DNA of 32,896 nt from Acidobacteriota bacterium (GTDB taxonomy: Bacteria > Acidobacteriota > Terriglobia > Terriglobales > Acidobacteriaceae): NCBI GenBank assembly GCA_021805025.1, contig JAJZGF010000025.1:1-32896 (forward strand). Direction: 5' to 3'. Position numbers and translations under genes: made by a program. The notes under the pieces were generated by a model. That model saw only the letters and a list, made by a program, of their open reading frames with translations. It did no database searches and was not told the origin of the DNA. Below are positions 16,680 through 25,642 of this stretch, piece by piece. The first letter of the stretch is position 1. Every line of letters begins with the position of its first letter.

Positions 16680-16907
16680 CTACAACGTCGATTCGATCTC
16701 GAATCCCCAGGCCTCCAACAGCGCCTCAGGAATATACTTCGAGTTCTTGTTCCGGCGAGCCCACTCGCGAAGACGGGTCGACCGGATGTACTGATCCGGG
16801 CTAAGCTTGAACTCCTTGACGATTTGCTCGAAGGAGGTCACGGTAGGCACAACCGGCCCAATGGGCTCCGGCTTGCCCCAGTTCGGATTTCCACGACGCT
16901 TTGCCAT
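16680..16907 (-). CDS. Small basic conserved protein ([11 protein letters not shown] type)
   Basis: A 75-residue protein: a basic start [21 protein letters not shown], then a helical part [50 protein letters not shown]. The second half could be a small helix-turn-helix-like or nucleic-acid-binding unit ([31 protein letters not shown]), but that is inference and I know no name for it. The start at 16907 has AAGGA before it; an in-frame upstream extension has no support. It has its own promoter (17003-17031) and its own terminator, so it is a well-defined one-gene unit. Confidence 0.8.
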   Translation of the reverse strand: MAKRRGNPNWGKPEPIGPVVPTVTSFEQIVKEFKLSPDQYIRSTRLREWARRNKNSKYIPEALLEAWGFEIESTL

Positions 16908-17002
16908 TGATTTCTTTTCCTTGATTGAGGGAGTGCTCTGGTTGATTATCCCGGGGCGCAGGACGGGGATTCCAGTCACACCCGAGAAACAATCACTATT
17001 TC

Positions 17003-17031
17003 ATTTTAGGGATTTTTTCTTCAAAAATCAA
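17003..17031 (-). promoter_or_regulatory. Promoter of the small basic protein gene
   Basis: On the minus strand TTGATT (17031-17026) and TAAAAT (17008-17003) are 17 bases apart, each close to the sigma70 consensus, in a locally AT-rich region. The predicted start near 16996 leaves a leader of about 90 bases. The rest of the 16908-17207 gap holds no gene. Confidence 0.7.
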
Positions 17032-17207
17032 TAGGAAAGACCGACTATTTGCGATCTCTTTGCATCACACATCCATTGCGAGACTCATGTGCAACTCTAT
17101 GATTTTATGAAGACTTGCCAAATCTGCCGCAGGCTGAACCGACCGGATTTCCAAACTTTGATATAACAAAGCAGTCTGCATTCCTTTGATAGTGGCACGA
17201 TACTCTT

Positions 17208-17807
17208 ATGATAACAAAGCGCGGTTTGTTGAGCTTAGGTCTTGTGCTGGTTACACTTGCAACTGCGCCGTGCCGGGCCGTTGAACTGCGGGTCAGTCGG
17301 GACGCCTTGGAGCGAACGCTCGAACGGCAGCTTTTCAACAGTCCCGACGGCCGCTACTACCTTAAAGGGAGCGCGGACTCCGCCTGCTCCGTCTATGCCG
17401 AAGATGCGCACCTCCGTTTTGTTCAGGGCCGCATTGTCGTGCAGGTCAAAACCCACGCCCGCATGGGCAAGGCGGTGGGGGGTGCCTGCCTCGGCATCAG
17501 CCTCGCGCCCACTGCCGAGGTTTCTCTTGAGCCCTACGGCGAGGGCGAAATCATCGGCTTTCGCGACGCACAGCTCGTCAAAGTGAGTGATCAGCGTGAG
17601 TTGAACTTCCTGCTCGCGCCTTTTCTCAAGCGTCAGGTTCCATCCGGCATGCAGGTGAACGCGGCTGAACTGCTGCGCAAGGCGCTTGCCGGCTCCACGT
17701 CATCGTCCGGTTACCATGTGACCTTGGAACGGCTTAAGGTCCATTCCTTGCAGATTCAAGGCGATACGCTCGTGGTGGATGTGGATGGCGACGTGAGCGT
17801 TCAATAG
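17208..17807 (+). CDS. Exported protein of unknown function
   Basis: A 199-residue protein with a signal peptide (MITKRGLLSLGLVLVTLATAPCRA). The mature part alternates strands and short helices: ELRVSRDALERTLERQLF, GRYYLKG, AHLRFVQGRIVVQVKTHARM, TAEVSLEPYGEGEIIGFRDAQLVKVSD, LLAPFLKRQVPSGMQVNAAELLRKAL, and a final strand pair LKVHSLQIQGDTLVVDVDGDVSVQ. This pattern resembles periplasmic lipid-binding barrels of the TULIP/YceB kind, but I have no motif that proves it. ATG at 17208 has no ribosome binding site and follows GATACTCTT closely, so translation may be leaderless. No operon partner. Confidence 0.75.
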   Translation: MITKRGLLSLGLVLVTLATAPCRAVELRVSRDALERTLERQLFNSPDGRYYLKGSADSACSVYAEDAHLRFVQGRIVVQVKTHARMGKAVGGACLGISLAPTAEVSLEPYGEGEIIGFRDAQLVKVSDQRELNFLLAPFLKRQVPSGMQVNAAELLRKALAGSTSSSGYHVTLERLKVHSLQIQGDTLVVDVDGDVSVQ

Positions 17808-17925
17808 TTCTCCTGCCGGCGGCACGAGGCCTCTGAAGGACCTCGCACCGCGCCGACGACAACCGGGCCTGGCAGACAAAGCTGGCGGTTCGCTCCTCCT
17901 CGGGGTCTACTTGTATTCTTCCACC

Positions 17926-18417
17926 ATGAAGACTCTGCTTCGCACGCTGCTCTATCTGGCTCTTATTGTCTGGCTAGGCGCGGAGATCTTTTTCCCTGTG
18001 GTGGCCGCCATCACCTTCAGCACCCTGCAGCCGGATACACATACGGCGGGTACGATTGTGGGGCAACTGCTGCGCATCCTGCATGGAATTGGCCTGGTGG
18101 CTGGACTGGTCTCGCTGGCGCTTCTGGCGCTGGCTCCAGCGTGGAACATTTACAAGCCGGGTTCCGTGCTGGCGCCCATGGTGCTGCTGGTCTTGATGCT
18201 GGGCTTTACGGTTTACTCGCAATACGGCATCATCCCGGCGATGGAACGCGACCGGGTTGCCGCCGGCGGTTCAATTGGCGCCGCGGATGCGAACAATCCC
18301 AGCCGTATTCACTTCAACAAGTTGCACAATCGCAGCGAGCATGTGGAGGAAACGATCCTGTTGCTGGGATTGGCAGCCGTTGCTTTGGTGGCGCGGGCGG
18401 AAACGGCGCGGGCGTAG
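17926..18417 (+). CDS. DUF4149 family membrane protein
   Basis: A 163-residue integral membrane protein with about four helices: LLRTLLYLALIVWLGAEIFFPVVAAITF, IVGQLLRILHGIGLVAGLVSLALLALA, VLAPMVLLVLMLGFTVYSQYGIIPAM and ETILLLGLAAVALVARA. The WLGAEIFFPVVAA start and the loop FNKLHNRSEHVEE are typical of DUF4149 (TMEM205-like), whose function is unknown; the conserved His/Asn/Glu loop might bind a metal or haem (speculation). ATG at 17926 is preferred over TTG at 17911 by family length; neither has a clear ribosome binding site. It ends at a bidirectional hairpin. Confidence 0.85.
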   Translation: MKTLLRTLLYLALIVWLGAEIFFPVVAAITFSTLQPDTHTAGTIVGQLLRILHGIGLVAGLVSLALLALAPAWNIYKPGSVLAPMVLLVLMLGFTVYSQYGIIPAMERDRVAAGGSIGAADANNPSRIHFNKLHNRSEHVEETILLLGLAAVALVARAETARA

Positions 18418-18460
18418 GCAGAATTCGGCTCTGCTTACCAAGTGGTGTCGATCAAAACAG

Positions 18461-18495
18461 ACGCGGCCTTCCCCTTTTGGGAGGAAAGGCCGCGT
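18461..18495. terminator. Hairpin terminator between convergent genes
   Basis: ACGCGGCCTT (18461-18470) pairs with AAGGCCGCGT (18486-18495), with further pairing inside. On the minus strand the stem is followed by CTGTTTTGAT. It lies 44 bases after the DUF4149 gene and 41 before the end of the phosphoesterase gene, so it probably serves both. Confidence 0.7.
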
Positions 18496-18535
18496 TGTAC
18501 AGCTTGCAGATTGCCCTTATCAGGCTTGTGGCAGG

Positions 18536-20569
18536 TTAGCGGTCGCCACCGTCTCCACCAAAGTCGAACATGCCAAACAGATCACCGATCGCTGGGCCAT
18601 TCATCGGCACGTAGGGATTCTCCCAGCTCGACTCGGGATTGGGTAGGTTGTCGCGGCTGCGATCGGTCAGCGGATTCAGATTCCAGTTCCTCTCAATAAA
18701 CTTGAGGATGGAAACGTGATCCGAGTAGTCGTGCGAGATGACGCCCTGACGCGTGTGCGCCGAAACCACCAGCAGCGGAACGCGCGTGCCATCGCCGAAG
18801 AAGTCCACCGGCTGCACGTAGCCTGAGTCATAGTAGCCACCGCCTTCGTCAAACGTCACGAAGATCGCCGTGCTCTCCCAGAGCTTCGGATTCGCCTGGA
18901 CGCCGTCCACAATCTTCTTCACAAAACCCTCGAAGAGATCGAGCTTAGACGAAGCCGGATGGCCATCTACCAGCCCGCTCGGCTTGACATAGGAGACGGC
19001 AGGCAGCGTTCCATTCTGGATGTCCGCGTACAGGTCTACCGTGTCTGCAATGTGCGCATCGCGAACGGCGGGATTGGTCATGATTGAAGTCGAATACGCA
19101 AGGAAGTTGCAGATGTTGCAGTACACGTCCGCAGGGTTCTGGTAATACGGATCGTGCTTATACAGGTTCCACTGGTCGCCGTAGTACTTGAACGAAACAT
19201 TCTTGTCCAACAGCGCGTCGCCGATGTTGCGCACCGTCGAGGGCGGAATGGTGAACACGGAATTCATGTTGCTGTTGTCGGCGTAGGCGTTTGTGCCATC
19301 ACCAAAATAGCCGGGGTTGTAGTTGTTCAGCAGGTAGTAGTGGCTCGCATCGCACTTGGGATTCACTTTATAAGGTAGTGCGCGCATATAGTCCACCACG
19401 GCCGAGGCGCCCGGCGCGTTGGGATCGGAGCAGTTGCTGTAGCTGCCGCCGCCATAAGAAGGCTTGCCGTTTGACCCGCCACCGTAGCCATCTTCGCTAT
19501 ACCAGTTGTTGGTCCCCGGCGCGGCATTGGGATTTTCAATTTCATCCACGATGCCCGCGTTGGCCGTGCCGCTTGCAACCATCTGATTGCTGGGGGGCAC
19601 AGCCGGATTGCCGTTGCCATCGCTGAACCAGAGCGCGTCACCGGTGCCGATCTCAATGTGGTTCATGCCCGTACCGCCGGTCGCGGCCTGGTGATAGTTG
19701 TCGCTGAGGGCAAAGTGATCCGCCAGATACTTCAGATACGGCGCATCGCCCTGCTGCACGTTGTAAAAGCCCATCGCGGCCGAGCCTTCACCTGTGGATT
19801 CCTCTGTGAACGGAGAGGGCTGTGGCTTGCCGTTCGACCCTGCGCCGATGGTCGTCTCAACCCACGGAAAGAGATCGCCCACGCAACCGCTCGGATTGGA
19901 ACGGGTAGCCTTGCTGGCATCACAGTCCAATTGCTGCCACATCTGGTAGAAGCGATGAACCGGGCTGGCCGCATAGGCGTCGTAAGGGATGCCGGGCGTG
20001 ATCTGGAAAGGGCCGGGAGGCAGCGAGTTCACGTTGGGGATACGAGTGTCCGGCACGCCATGGCTAAGGCCGGTGCCGCCGGTGGTCAGGTAAGCGTAGT
20101 ACTGGTCGTTGGGCAGACCGGTCTCAACCGCCTTGGCTTCGGCGAGAGACGAAATATAAGGAACAGTTGGCCCGCCAGCCAGTGGCGTGGGCAGCGTGGA
20201 GTAAGCCGACTTCTGTTGTGGGCTCACCTGGTATCCATCCGTCGAGTTGTCCACTGCCTGCTTCTGCACAGCCATCCAGTAGTTGGGGCCAGGCGTGCCG
20301 TCCGCCTTGATAATGCCCTTCGACAGCAGATTGTCCACGTGCTGTTCATCGCGCGGCACATAGGTGGCAAAGACGTGATCGAAGCTGCGGTTTTCACCGA
20401 TGATCACAATCACGTGCTTGATCGGCGAGCGGGTCTGCATATCCGCGGAGCGATTGCCGTCATGGTCTTCTGCGAAGGCGGGCTGAGGAAGACCCGCAAA
20501 CACTTGCAGGGCAGCAAGGATCGCTGCGCTGCTCTTGAGAAGCATGGAACTGCGCTGTTTCAAATGCAT
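18536..20569 (-). CDS. Exported phosphoesterase (phospholipase C / acid phosphatase family)
   Basis: A 677-residue protein of the phosphoesterase family (PF04185; alkaline-phosphatase fold; includes non-haemolytic phospholipases C and AcpA). Residues 1-33 are a signal peptide ending PAFA. The family's N-terminal metal/nucleophile motif appears as IIGENRSFDHVFATYVP (57-73). Other marks are NYHQAATGGTGMNHIE, a long middle region rich in Gly, Asn and Tyr, and the C-terminal IFVTFDEGGGYYDSG plus HDYSDHVSILKFIERNW, which carry the remaining metal ligands. It would hydrolyse phosphate esters in the periplasm or outside the cell; the exact substrate is unknown. AGGAGAG stands 4-5 bases before the ATG. 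It is a single-gene unit. Confidence 0.88.
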   Translation of the reverse strand: MHLKQRSSMLLKSSAAILAALQVFAGLPQPAFAEDHDGNRSADMQTRSPIKHVIVIIGENRSFDHVFATYVPRDEQHVDNLLSKGIIKADGTPGPNYWMAVQKQAVDNSTDGYQVSPQQKSAYSTLPTPLAGGPTVPYISSLAEAKAVETGLPNDQYYAYLTTGGTGLSHGVPDTRIPNVNSLPPGPFQITPGIPYDAYAASPVHRFYQMWQQLDCDASKATRSNPSGCVGDLFPWVETTIGAGSNGKPQPSPFTEESTGEGSAAMGFYNVQQGDAPYLKYLADHFALSDNYHQAATGGTGMNHIEIGTGDALWFSDGNGNPAVPPSNQMVASGTANAGIVDEIENPNAAPGTNNWYSEDGYGGGSNGKPSYGGGSYSNCSDPNAPGASAVVDYMRALPYKVNPKCDASHYYLLNNYNPGYFGDGTNAYADNSNMNSVFTIPPSTVRNIGDALLDKNVSFKYYGDQWNLYKHDPYYQNPADVYCNICNFLAYSTSIMTNPAVRDAHIADTVDLYADIQNGTLPAVSYVKPSGLVDGHPASSKLDLFEGFVKKIVDGVQANPKLWESTAIFVTFDEGGGYYDSGYVQPVDFFGDGTRVPLLVVSAHTRQGVISHDYSDHVSILKFIERNWNLNPLTDRSRDNLPNPESSWENPYVPMNGPAIGDLFGMFDFGGDGGDR

Positions 20570-20834
20570 AGGACTCTCCTGGTGTGAGGAAGCCTGCCCG
20601 TGCGCTCGGATTGGGCACGAGTAGCGAGGTCAGAATAGAGTTGGTCTACCTGACAACGCTTAAACACCAGAACAATATCCCGCTGATTTTCTGCGAATGA
20701 GATCGTCCGCCTCGCTCTTCTTCATCGCAGACGGGTGTCGCGACGCGAGACGGTCTTGGCGCTCCAATGCTTCCTGTATCATCGAAGAGGTCCTTTTACA
20801 CATTTCATTCAGTAAGGATCGCGACGGGAAGCAC

Positions 20835-21920
20835 ATGAAGACTGGCATTATCGGCCTGCCGCAGGTGGGCAAAACCTCGTTATTCAAGATTCTTACCAAG
20901 GCCAAGCTGGAAGAGCGCGGCTACTCCAACCCGCGCGAGGCGCACATCGGCGTGGCTCGCGTGCCGGATGAGCGACTGGACAAGCTCTCAGCCCTCTATT
21001 CGCCCAAGAAGACCACTTACGCCTCGGTGGAATATGTCGACGTGGCCGCCATTGGACAGGAGGCCCTGAAAGAGACTGCCTTCCTCACCAGCCTTCGCAA
21101 TGTGGATGCCCTGATCCACGTCCTCCGCGCCTTCGAGGACGAGTCCATTCCTCACGTCGGCCCGGTCGACCCGCTGCGCGACATCAAAAACGTGGAATTC
21201 GACCTGATGATCAGCGATCTGACACAGGTAGAAAAGCGGTTGGAGCGCGTGGAAAAGGACTTGAAGAAGGGTCGCACAGGCGAACTGGAGCGCGAACAGG
21301 CGCTGCTTCTACGCTCTAAAGAGTCGCTGGAGAAGGAACAGCCGCTGCGGGAACTGGAGATGACACCGGAAGAGAAGAAGCTTATCAAAGGCTTCATGTT
21401 TCTTTCGCAAAAGCCTGTTTTATATGTAGTTAATATCGGAGAGAGCTCAACGCTCGGCGACGACCTTGCTGCCGCTGTGGGTCGCTTCAAACTCGACGAA
21501 GTGGTGCATCGACCCAACGCCGGGGCTACGGCCATCTGCGGCAAAGTGGAAGCCGAACTGGCCGAGATGGACGAGGACGAGGCTGCCGAGTTCCTGGGCA
21601 GCTACGGTTTGCACGAGAGCGGCCTGGTCCGCCTCATCCGCAAGAGCTACGAGCTGCTTGGTCTTATCAGCTTCTTCACAGCAGGCGAAGACGAGTGCCG
21701 CGCCTGGACTGTGCCGGCCGGTTCGAAAGCACCGCAAGGGGCCGGGGCCATCCATTCCGACCTGGAGCATCACTTCATCCGGGCTGAAACGATTCGCTGG
21801 GACAGTTTGCTGGCTGCGGGCAGCGAGGCGGCGGCGCGTGCCCAGGGCACGCTTCGCCTGGAAGGCAAGGAATACGTGGTGCAGGATGGCGACGTGATGC
21901 ACATTCGGCACAGCGGATAG
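20835..21920 (+). CDS. ychF: YchF/OLA1-type ATPase
   Basis: A 361-residue protein of the Obg-related YchF family. G1 is GLPQVGKTS (residues 7-15); the family usually has GLPNVGKST. The base-specificity loop is VVNIGES, of the NxxE type that makes YchF prefer ATP over GTP. Between them is a charged coiled coil (LTQVEKRLERVEKDLKKG ... REQALLLRSKESLEKEQPL). The C terminus is a TGS domain (ECRAWTVPAGSKAPQGAGAIHSDLEHHFIRAETI ... KEYVVQDGDVMHIRHSG). YchF binds ribosomes and has been linked to oxidative stress responses. ATG at 20835 follows GGGAAG; the long upstream open frame is not conserved in character. The ZIP transporter gene starts 7 bases after it. Confidence 0.93.
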   Translation: MKTGIIGLPQVGKTSLFKILTKAKLEERGYSNPREAHIGVARVPDERLDKLSALYSPKKTTYASVEYVDVAAIGQEALKETAFLTSLRNVDALIHVLRAFEDESIPHVGPVDPLRDIKNVEFDLMISDLTQVEKRLERVEKDLKKGRTGELEREQALLLRSKESLEKEQPLRELEMTPEEKKLIKGFMFLSQKPVLYVVNIGESSTLGDDLAAAVGRFKLDEVVHRPNAGATAICGKVEAELAEMDEDEAAEFLGSYGLHESGLVRLIRKSYELLGLISFFTAGEDECRAWTVPAGSKAPQGAGAIHSDLEHHFIRAETIRWDSLLAAGSEAAARAQGTLRLEGKEYVVQDGDVMHIRHSG

Positions 21921-21927
21921 AGGCCAA

Positions 21928-22653
21928 ATGCTGAAGCTCTCGATCTTTCTCGGATTGCTGGCGGCGCTGGCCGATGTGGCGGGTGGACTGGTGCTGGTAA
22001 AGGCGCGCGGCGTGGAGCGGTTTCTGCGCTATTTCGTCGCGCTTGGCGCGGGCTTTCTGATGGCCACTGCCCTGCTGGAGATGACGCCGGAAAGCTTGCT
22101 GCTCAGTCCACACCTCGGCCCCATCCTCATTATGTGCGGCTACTGCGTTGTGCACCTGCTGGAGCACACCATCAATGCCCACTTCCACTATGGTGAAGAG
22201 ACCCATGGCGGCGAATTTGTCTCCCGGCATACGGGCTACTCGGTTTTGGGCGGACTCAGCGTTCATGCGCTTTTCGACGGCATTGCCATCGGTTCCGGGT
22301 TCGTCGTCAACAATGCGCTGGGCTGGCTGATCTTTCTGGCAATTTTTTTGCACAAGGCGCCGGAGGGATTCACGATGGCCTCGGTCATGCTGGCCAGCGG
22401 ACGCAGCCGCACGGCCGCATTTTACTCAGCCGTGGCACTAGCTGCGGCGACCCTGGCCGGAGTGCTGGTGATCGAACTATTTCCGCACTGGATGCCTTAT
22501 GGCCTGCCTATTTCCGCAGGCGTTGCGCTCTACGTGGGCGCCAGCGACCTGGTCCCGGAGGTCAATCGCGAGCCCGGAATCCGCATGGCGCTGGTCTTCT
22601 TTCTCGGAGTGGCTGGTTTTCTTGCCTTGCGGTCGCTGCTGCCCGCGCTGTGA
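21928..22653 (+). CDS. ZIP family metal transporter
   Basis: A 241-residue membrane protein with about eight helices. Helix 4 has LSVHALFDGIAIGSGF and helix 5 has FLHKAPEGFTMASVM, the two metal-binding segments of the ZIP family (HNxxDG and HExPHE types, here with Lys in place of the first Glu). A histidine-rich loop, HLLEHTINAHFHYGEETHGG (residues 74-93), lies before helix 4, as in many ZIPs. It would bring divalent metal such as zinc, iron or manganese into the cytoplasm. It follows ychF by 7 bases and probably shares its transcript. Metal specificity cannot be told from sequence. Confidence 0.88.
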   Translation: MLKLSIFLGLLAALADVAGGLVLVKARGVERFLRYFVALGAGFLMATALLEMTPESLLLSPHLGPILIMCGYCVVHLLEHTINAHFHYGEETHGGEFVSRHTGYSVLGGLSVHALFDGIAIGSGFVVNNALGWLIFLAIFLHKAPEGFTMASVMLASGRSRTAAFYSAVALAAATLAGVLVIELFPHWMPYGLPISAGVALYVGASDLVPEVNREPGIRMALVFFLGVAGFLALRSLLPAL

Positions 22654-22668
22654 ATGTGTGCGATCTGG

Positions 22669-23925
22669 TTAAGAGGAAGAGCCGGCAATCCGGGTCAGAA
22701 CCCGGAGACCCTGCGAGCCTTCATCGAGTTCCGCGCGTACGGAGGCGAGTACGCGTTCGGGCGTGATCATGCTCATGCAGACCGGGTCATTGCAGGCGGA
22801 GTTCTTCTGGTTTGCCGCACTGACGCAAGGCGAACAGGCCAGGCCGGCAGTGATGGACTCGGTATTGCCCAGGCTGCCGTAGAGCCGTGGCGTCTCAGGT
22901 CCAAAGAGCACAATGGACCGTATTGCCGTGATGGCGGAGAAGTGCGCCGGCCCGCTGTCATTGGTAATGAGAATCGCTGCAATGTCATAGAGCACGGGTA
23001 GAGCAATGAGGCTATGCATTCCAGCAAAGCTTCGGCAGCGGAGATGGTTCACCGCCTGTTCCATCTCAACGGCCTCCTCGCGCTCATCTAGTGATCCGGT
23101 GATTAGCACCAGAACGTCTTCCCACTCGTCGAGGATCCTGCCGGCCAGGGCACAAAAATGGTCGCGGGGCCACCGACGCTGCGGAAGCAGTTCCGAGCTG
23201 TTGGGATTCAGCAGAACGATTCGATGAAAGTTGGGCGCGTAGGCGGGATAGACCTCACGGACACGCGATCGCATTGAGGCTCGATCGGCCTCTGAGACCT
23301 GTACGAGGGGCACGCGGATCTCTTCATCCTCTACATGCGTTTTGGAATAGGGCACTTCCGCCGCAGGCGCAAGCAAGGCATTTACCATGCAGATAAAGTT
23401 TTTTGCTATATGGATATGACCGTTATAGTTCACGCGATGGGTGAGCATCTCACCGCGATACAAACCCTCACTGTGAAAGCGGTGGAACCCCACGCGGCGT
23501 CGCGCGCCGGAGAGCCCCGTGAGCAGGCCGGAGTAGCGTGAAAACAGTTCCAGATCCACGACGGTGTCGATGTGGGCACGACGCACCCAGAGCAGAAAGC
23601 GCAGCGAGTCCCAGGCAAGAGCCGGCAGACCTGTATCGCGGATGGTGACGATGTGCGACTCAGGAATGGAGGGCAGCAGGCGAAGGCTTTCAGCGTTGCA
23701 CTCAAAGATGAGGAAGAAGATCTCGGCATCCAGTTCCCGCCGGGCCTTCCGCACTGCGGGATTGGCGAGGACCGTGCTGCCCATCTCGGACAACTCAATG
23801 AAAAGGATACGTTCCGGTTTGTCTGGCCCGCGGGATTGGCCAAATAAACGCAGCCACTGAGTCGCCAGAAAACAGAGTGGGATGCCGATCCAGTAATCGA
23901 CAAAGCGCATGGTTTGAAGCTTCAT
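22669..23925 (-). CDS. Glycosyltransferase family 9 protein
   Basis: A 418-residue protein of the GT9 (heptosyltransferase) family, GT-B fold. The N-terminal part has ERILFIELSEMGSTVLANPAVRKAR and the C-terminal nucleotide-sugar site has ILITNDSGPAHFSAITAIRSIVLFGPETPRLYG, plus LLNPNSSELLPQRRWPRDHFCALAGRI. The usual heptosyltransferase start LGDxxxxTP is LSEMGSTVLANP here, so the acceptor or sugar may differ. A hydrophobic stretch (VDYWIGIPLCFLATQWLRLF) comes first and may anchor it to the membrane. C-terminal cysteines (CSPCVSA, CNDPVC) are a common extra in this subgroup. The start at 23925 is a choice among several; none has a good ribosome binding site. It is convergent with the ZIP gene (15-base gap). 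Confidence 0.82.
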   Translation of the reverse strand: MKLQTMRFVDYWIGIPLCFLATQWLRLFGQSRGPDKPERILFIELSEMGSTVLANPAVRKARRELDAEIFFLIFECNAESLRLLPSIPESHIVTIRDTGLPALAWDSLRFLLWVRRAHIDTVVDLELFSRYSGLLTGLSGARRRVGFHRFHSEGLYRGEMLTHRVNYNGHIHIAKNFICMVNALLAPAAEVPYSKTHVEDEEIRVPLVQVSEADRASMRSRVREVYPAYAPNFHRIVLLNPNSSELLPQRRWPRDHFCALAGRILDEWEDVLVLITGSLDEREEAVEMEQAVNHLRCRSFAGMHSLIALPVLYDIAAILITNDSGPAHFSAITAIRSIVLFGPETPRLYGSLGNTESITAGLACSPCVSAANQKNSACNDPVCMSMITPERVLASVRAELDEGSQGLRVLTRIAGSSS

Positions 23926-24136
23926 GGGGAAAACTGTCGGGGCGAACGACTCCTCTCGGGACGAGTCTAGCATCCACGTGGCCGAAGGCCTGGCAATACG
24001 CATTGGGGCCACTGTCCTACCTCGCGCTTCCGCTACAATCCCCTGAGGACGGCACGCGCATGGATCGCCTTCATGCGGCGATTCGGTTCCGCGGCGCTTT
24101 TGCGCGACGCGACGACGGCAAATCAGGGCTGAGAGA

Positions 24137-25609
24137 TTGGAAATTCTTCAGATTAAGAATCTGCTGCGGATGCTGGGACTTGCTCTACTGGCCTTTGTCA
24201 CGATGGGCTATCACCCCGGCCTGGAAGACGATCACGTTTATCTCGCGGCCATCAAAAGCGATCTGAATCCGCGCCTCTATCCGCATGACGCGGTATTCTT
24301 CCGCGTGCAATTGCAGGCGACCATCTTCGACAAGTGGATGGCGGGGTTTGTCCAACTGACCCGGATTCCGGTGGCCTATTCTGAGTTGCTATGGCAGATC
24401 GCATCGATTGTTCTGATCCTGCTGGCTTGCTGGAGCATAGCCCGCGAGCTTTTCGACGACGAGGCAGCACAATGGGCAGGCGTGGCGCTGGTCGGCGCGA
24501 TGCTGACGCTTCCGGTGGCAGGCACGGCGTTGACACTGGCCGACCAGCACCTGCACCCGCGCAATCTGGCTACAGGCCTGATTCTGCTGGCGATCGCGGC
24601 TGTGTTAAGGGGCAAGCGCTGGCACGCAAGTGCTTTAATCGTCGGAGCCATTGCGTTGCACCCCATCATGGCTGCATTTGGGGTCTCATTCTGCGTGTTC
24701 CTGATGTGGGCATTGAGCGAGCGGCCCCGAACAACAAGATACCCCGTGGCTGGCGCGTGGATGGCTGCGGTGCCGCTGGGATGGCTTTTTGAGCCACCCA
24801 ATGCAGACTGGCACAGGGCGATCGAGACGCGCTCCTACTATTTCCTAGGCCGCTGGACGTGGTACGAGTGGCTGGGAGCGATTGCGCCTGTGGTGCTGTT
24901 CTGGCTGCTGAGGCGGTTTGCCTTGCGCAGCGGCCAGCCCCGGCTGGCGCAATTCGCACGGGCAGTTGTGGCTTACGGGCTATTTCAGCAGGCGGTTGCG
25001 CTTGCGATGCTGCAAACGCCGGCACTGTTGCGCCTCACCCCCCTGCAACCGATGCGCTATCTGCACCTGATTTACTTCTGCATGGTGCTGGTGGCGGGCT
25101 GTTTGCTAGGTAAGGTCGGTTTGCGACGGAACGCTTTGCGGTGGCTCTGTTTTCTGGCAGTGAGCTACGGAGGAATGTTCGCGGGGCAGCGCGCACTCTA
25201 CGCGGCAAGCGCACACCTTGAGTTGCCGTGGACGCAGCCGACGAATCCCTGGGTGCAGGCCTTCGCCTGGATTCGGCAAAACACGCCGGAGGATGCCTAT
25301 TTTGCTCTGGACCCGGAGTACATGAGAGAACCGGGTGAGGATTACCACAGCTTTCGCGCTCTGGCTGAACGGAGCCAGTTGGCCGATGCGGTAAAGGACG
25401 CTGCGGTGGTCACACAGGTGCCGGGGCTTGGCTCGGTGTGGACGCGGGAAGTGGCTGCGCAAACCGGATGGAAGCAATTTGGACTTGCTGACTTTGAACG
25501 GCTGAAGACTGAGTTCGGCGTGCACTGGGTGGTACTGAATGACCGGCGCGACGAAGGCTTGCGTTGCGTTTGGCACAAACAGGAGCTTGAGGTTTGCCAA
25601 ATTCCATAG
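24137..25609 (+). CDS. Polytopic membrane protein, GT-C-like (copy 1)
   Basis: A 490-residue protein with about ten membrane helices and a soluble C-terminal part of about 120 residues. The first outside loop has MGYHPGLEDDHVYLAAIKSDLNPRLYPHD, with the acidic ED/DD pair typical of GT-C enzymes that use polyprenyl-phosphate sugars. The C-terminal part contains RQNTPEDAYFALDPEYM...DYHSFRALAERSQLADAVKDAAVVTQVPG. The gene at 26615 encodes a clear paralogue with the same marks. Glycosyl transfer at the outer face of the membrane is inferred from layout, not proven. The TTG start at 24137 (GAGAGA before it) keeps the first helix whole; ATG at 24170 would cut it. Confidence 0.72.
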   Translation: MEILQIKNLLRMLGLALLAFVTMGYHPGLEDDHVYLAAIKSDLNPRLYPHDAVFFRVQLQATIFDKWMAGFVQLTRIPVAYSELLWQIASIVLILLACWSIARELFDDEAAQWAGVALVGAMLTLPVAGTALTLADQHLHPRNLATGLILLAIAAVLRGKRWHASALIVGAIALHPIMAAFGVSFCVFLMWALSERPRTTRYPVAGAWMAAVPLGWLFEPPNADWHRAIETRSYYFLGRWTWYEWLGAIAPVVLFWLLRRFALRSGQPRLAQFARAVVAYGLFQQAVALAMLQTPALLRLTPLQPMRYLHLIYFCMVLVAGCLLGKVGLRRNALRWLCFLAVSYGGMFAGQRALYAASAHLELPWTQPTNPWVQAFAWIRQNTPEDAYFALDPEYMREPGEDYHSFRALAERSQLADAVKDAAVVTQVPGLGSVWTREVAAQTGWKQFGLADFERLKTEFGVHWVVLNDRRDEGLRCVWHKQELEVCQIP

Positions 25610-25642
25610 AACGAGCCGGTTAGATTGCATTGACAATGATGC

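Noticed and set aside
16591-16680. Possible FMN riboswitch before ribBA
   Set aside because: Only about 90 bases separate it from the upstream gene, and they hold a simple terminator, not the FMN aptamer.
19658-20587. A 309-codon open frame opposite the phosphoesterase gene
   Set aside because: Antisense shadow of a gene with signal peptide, ribosome binding site and family motifs.
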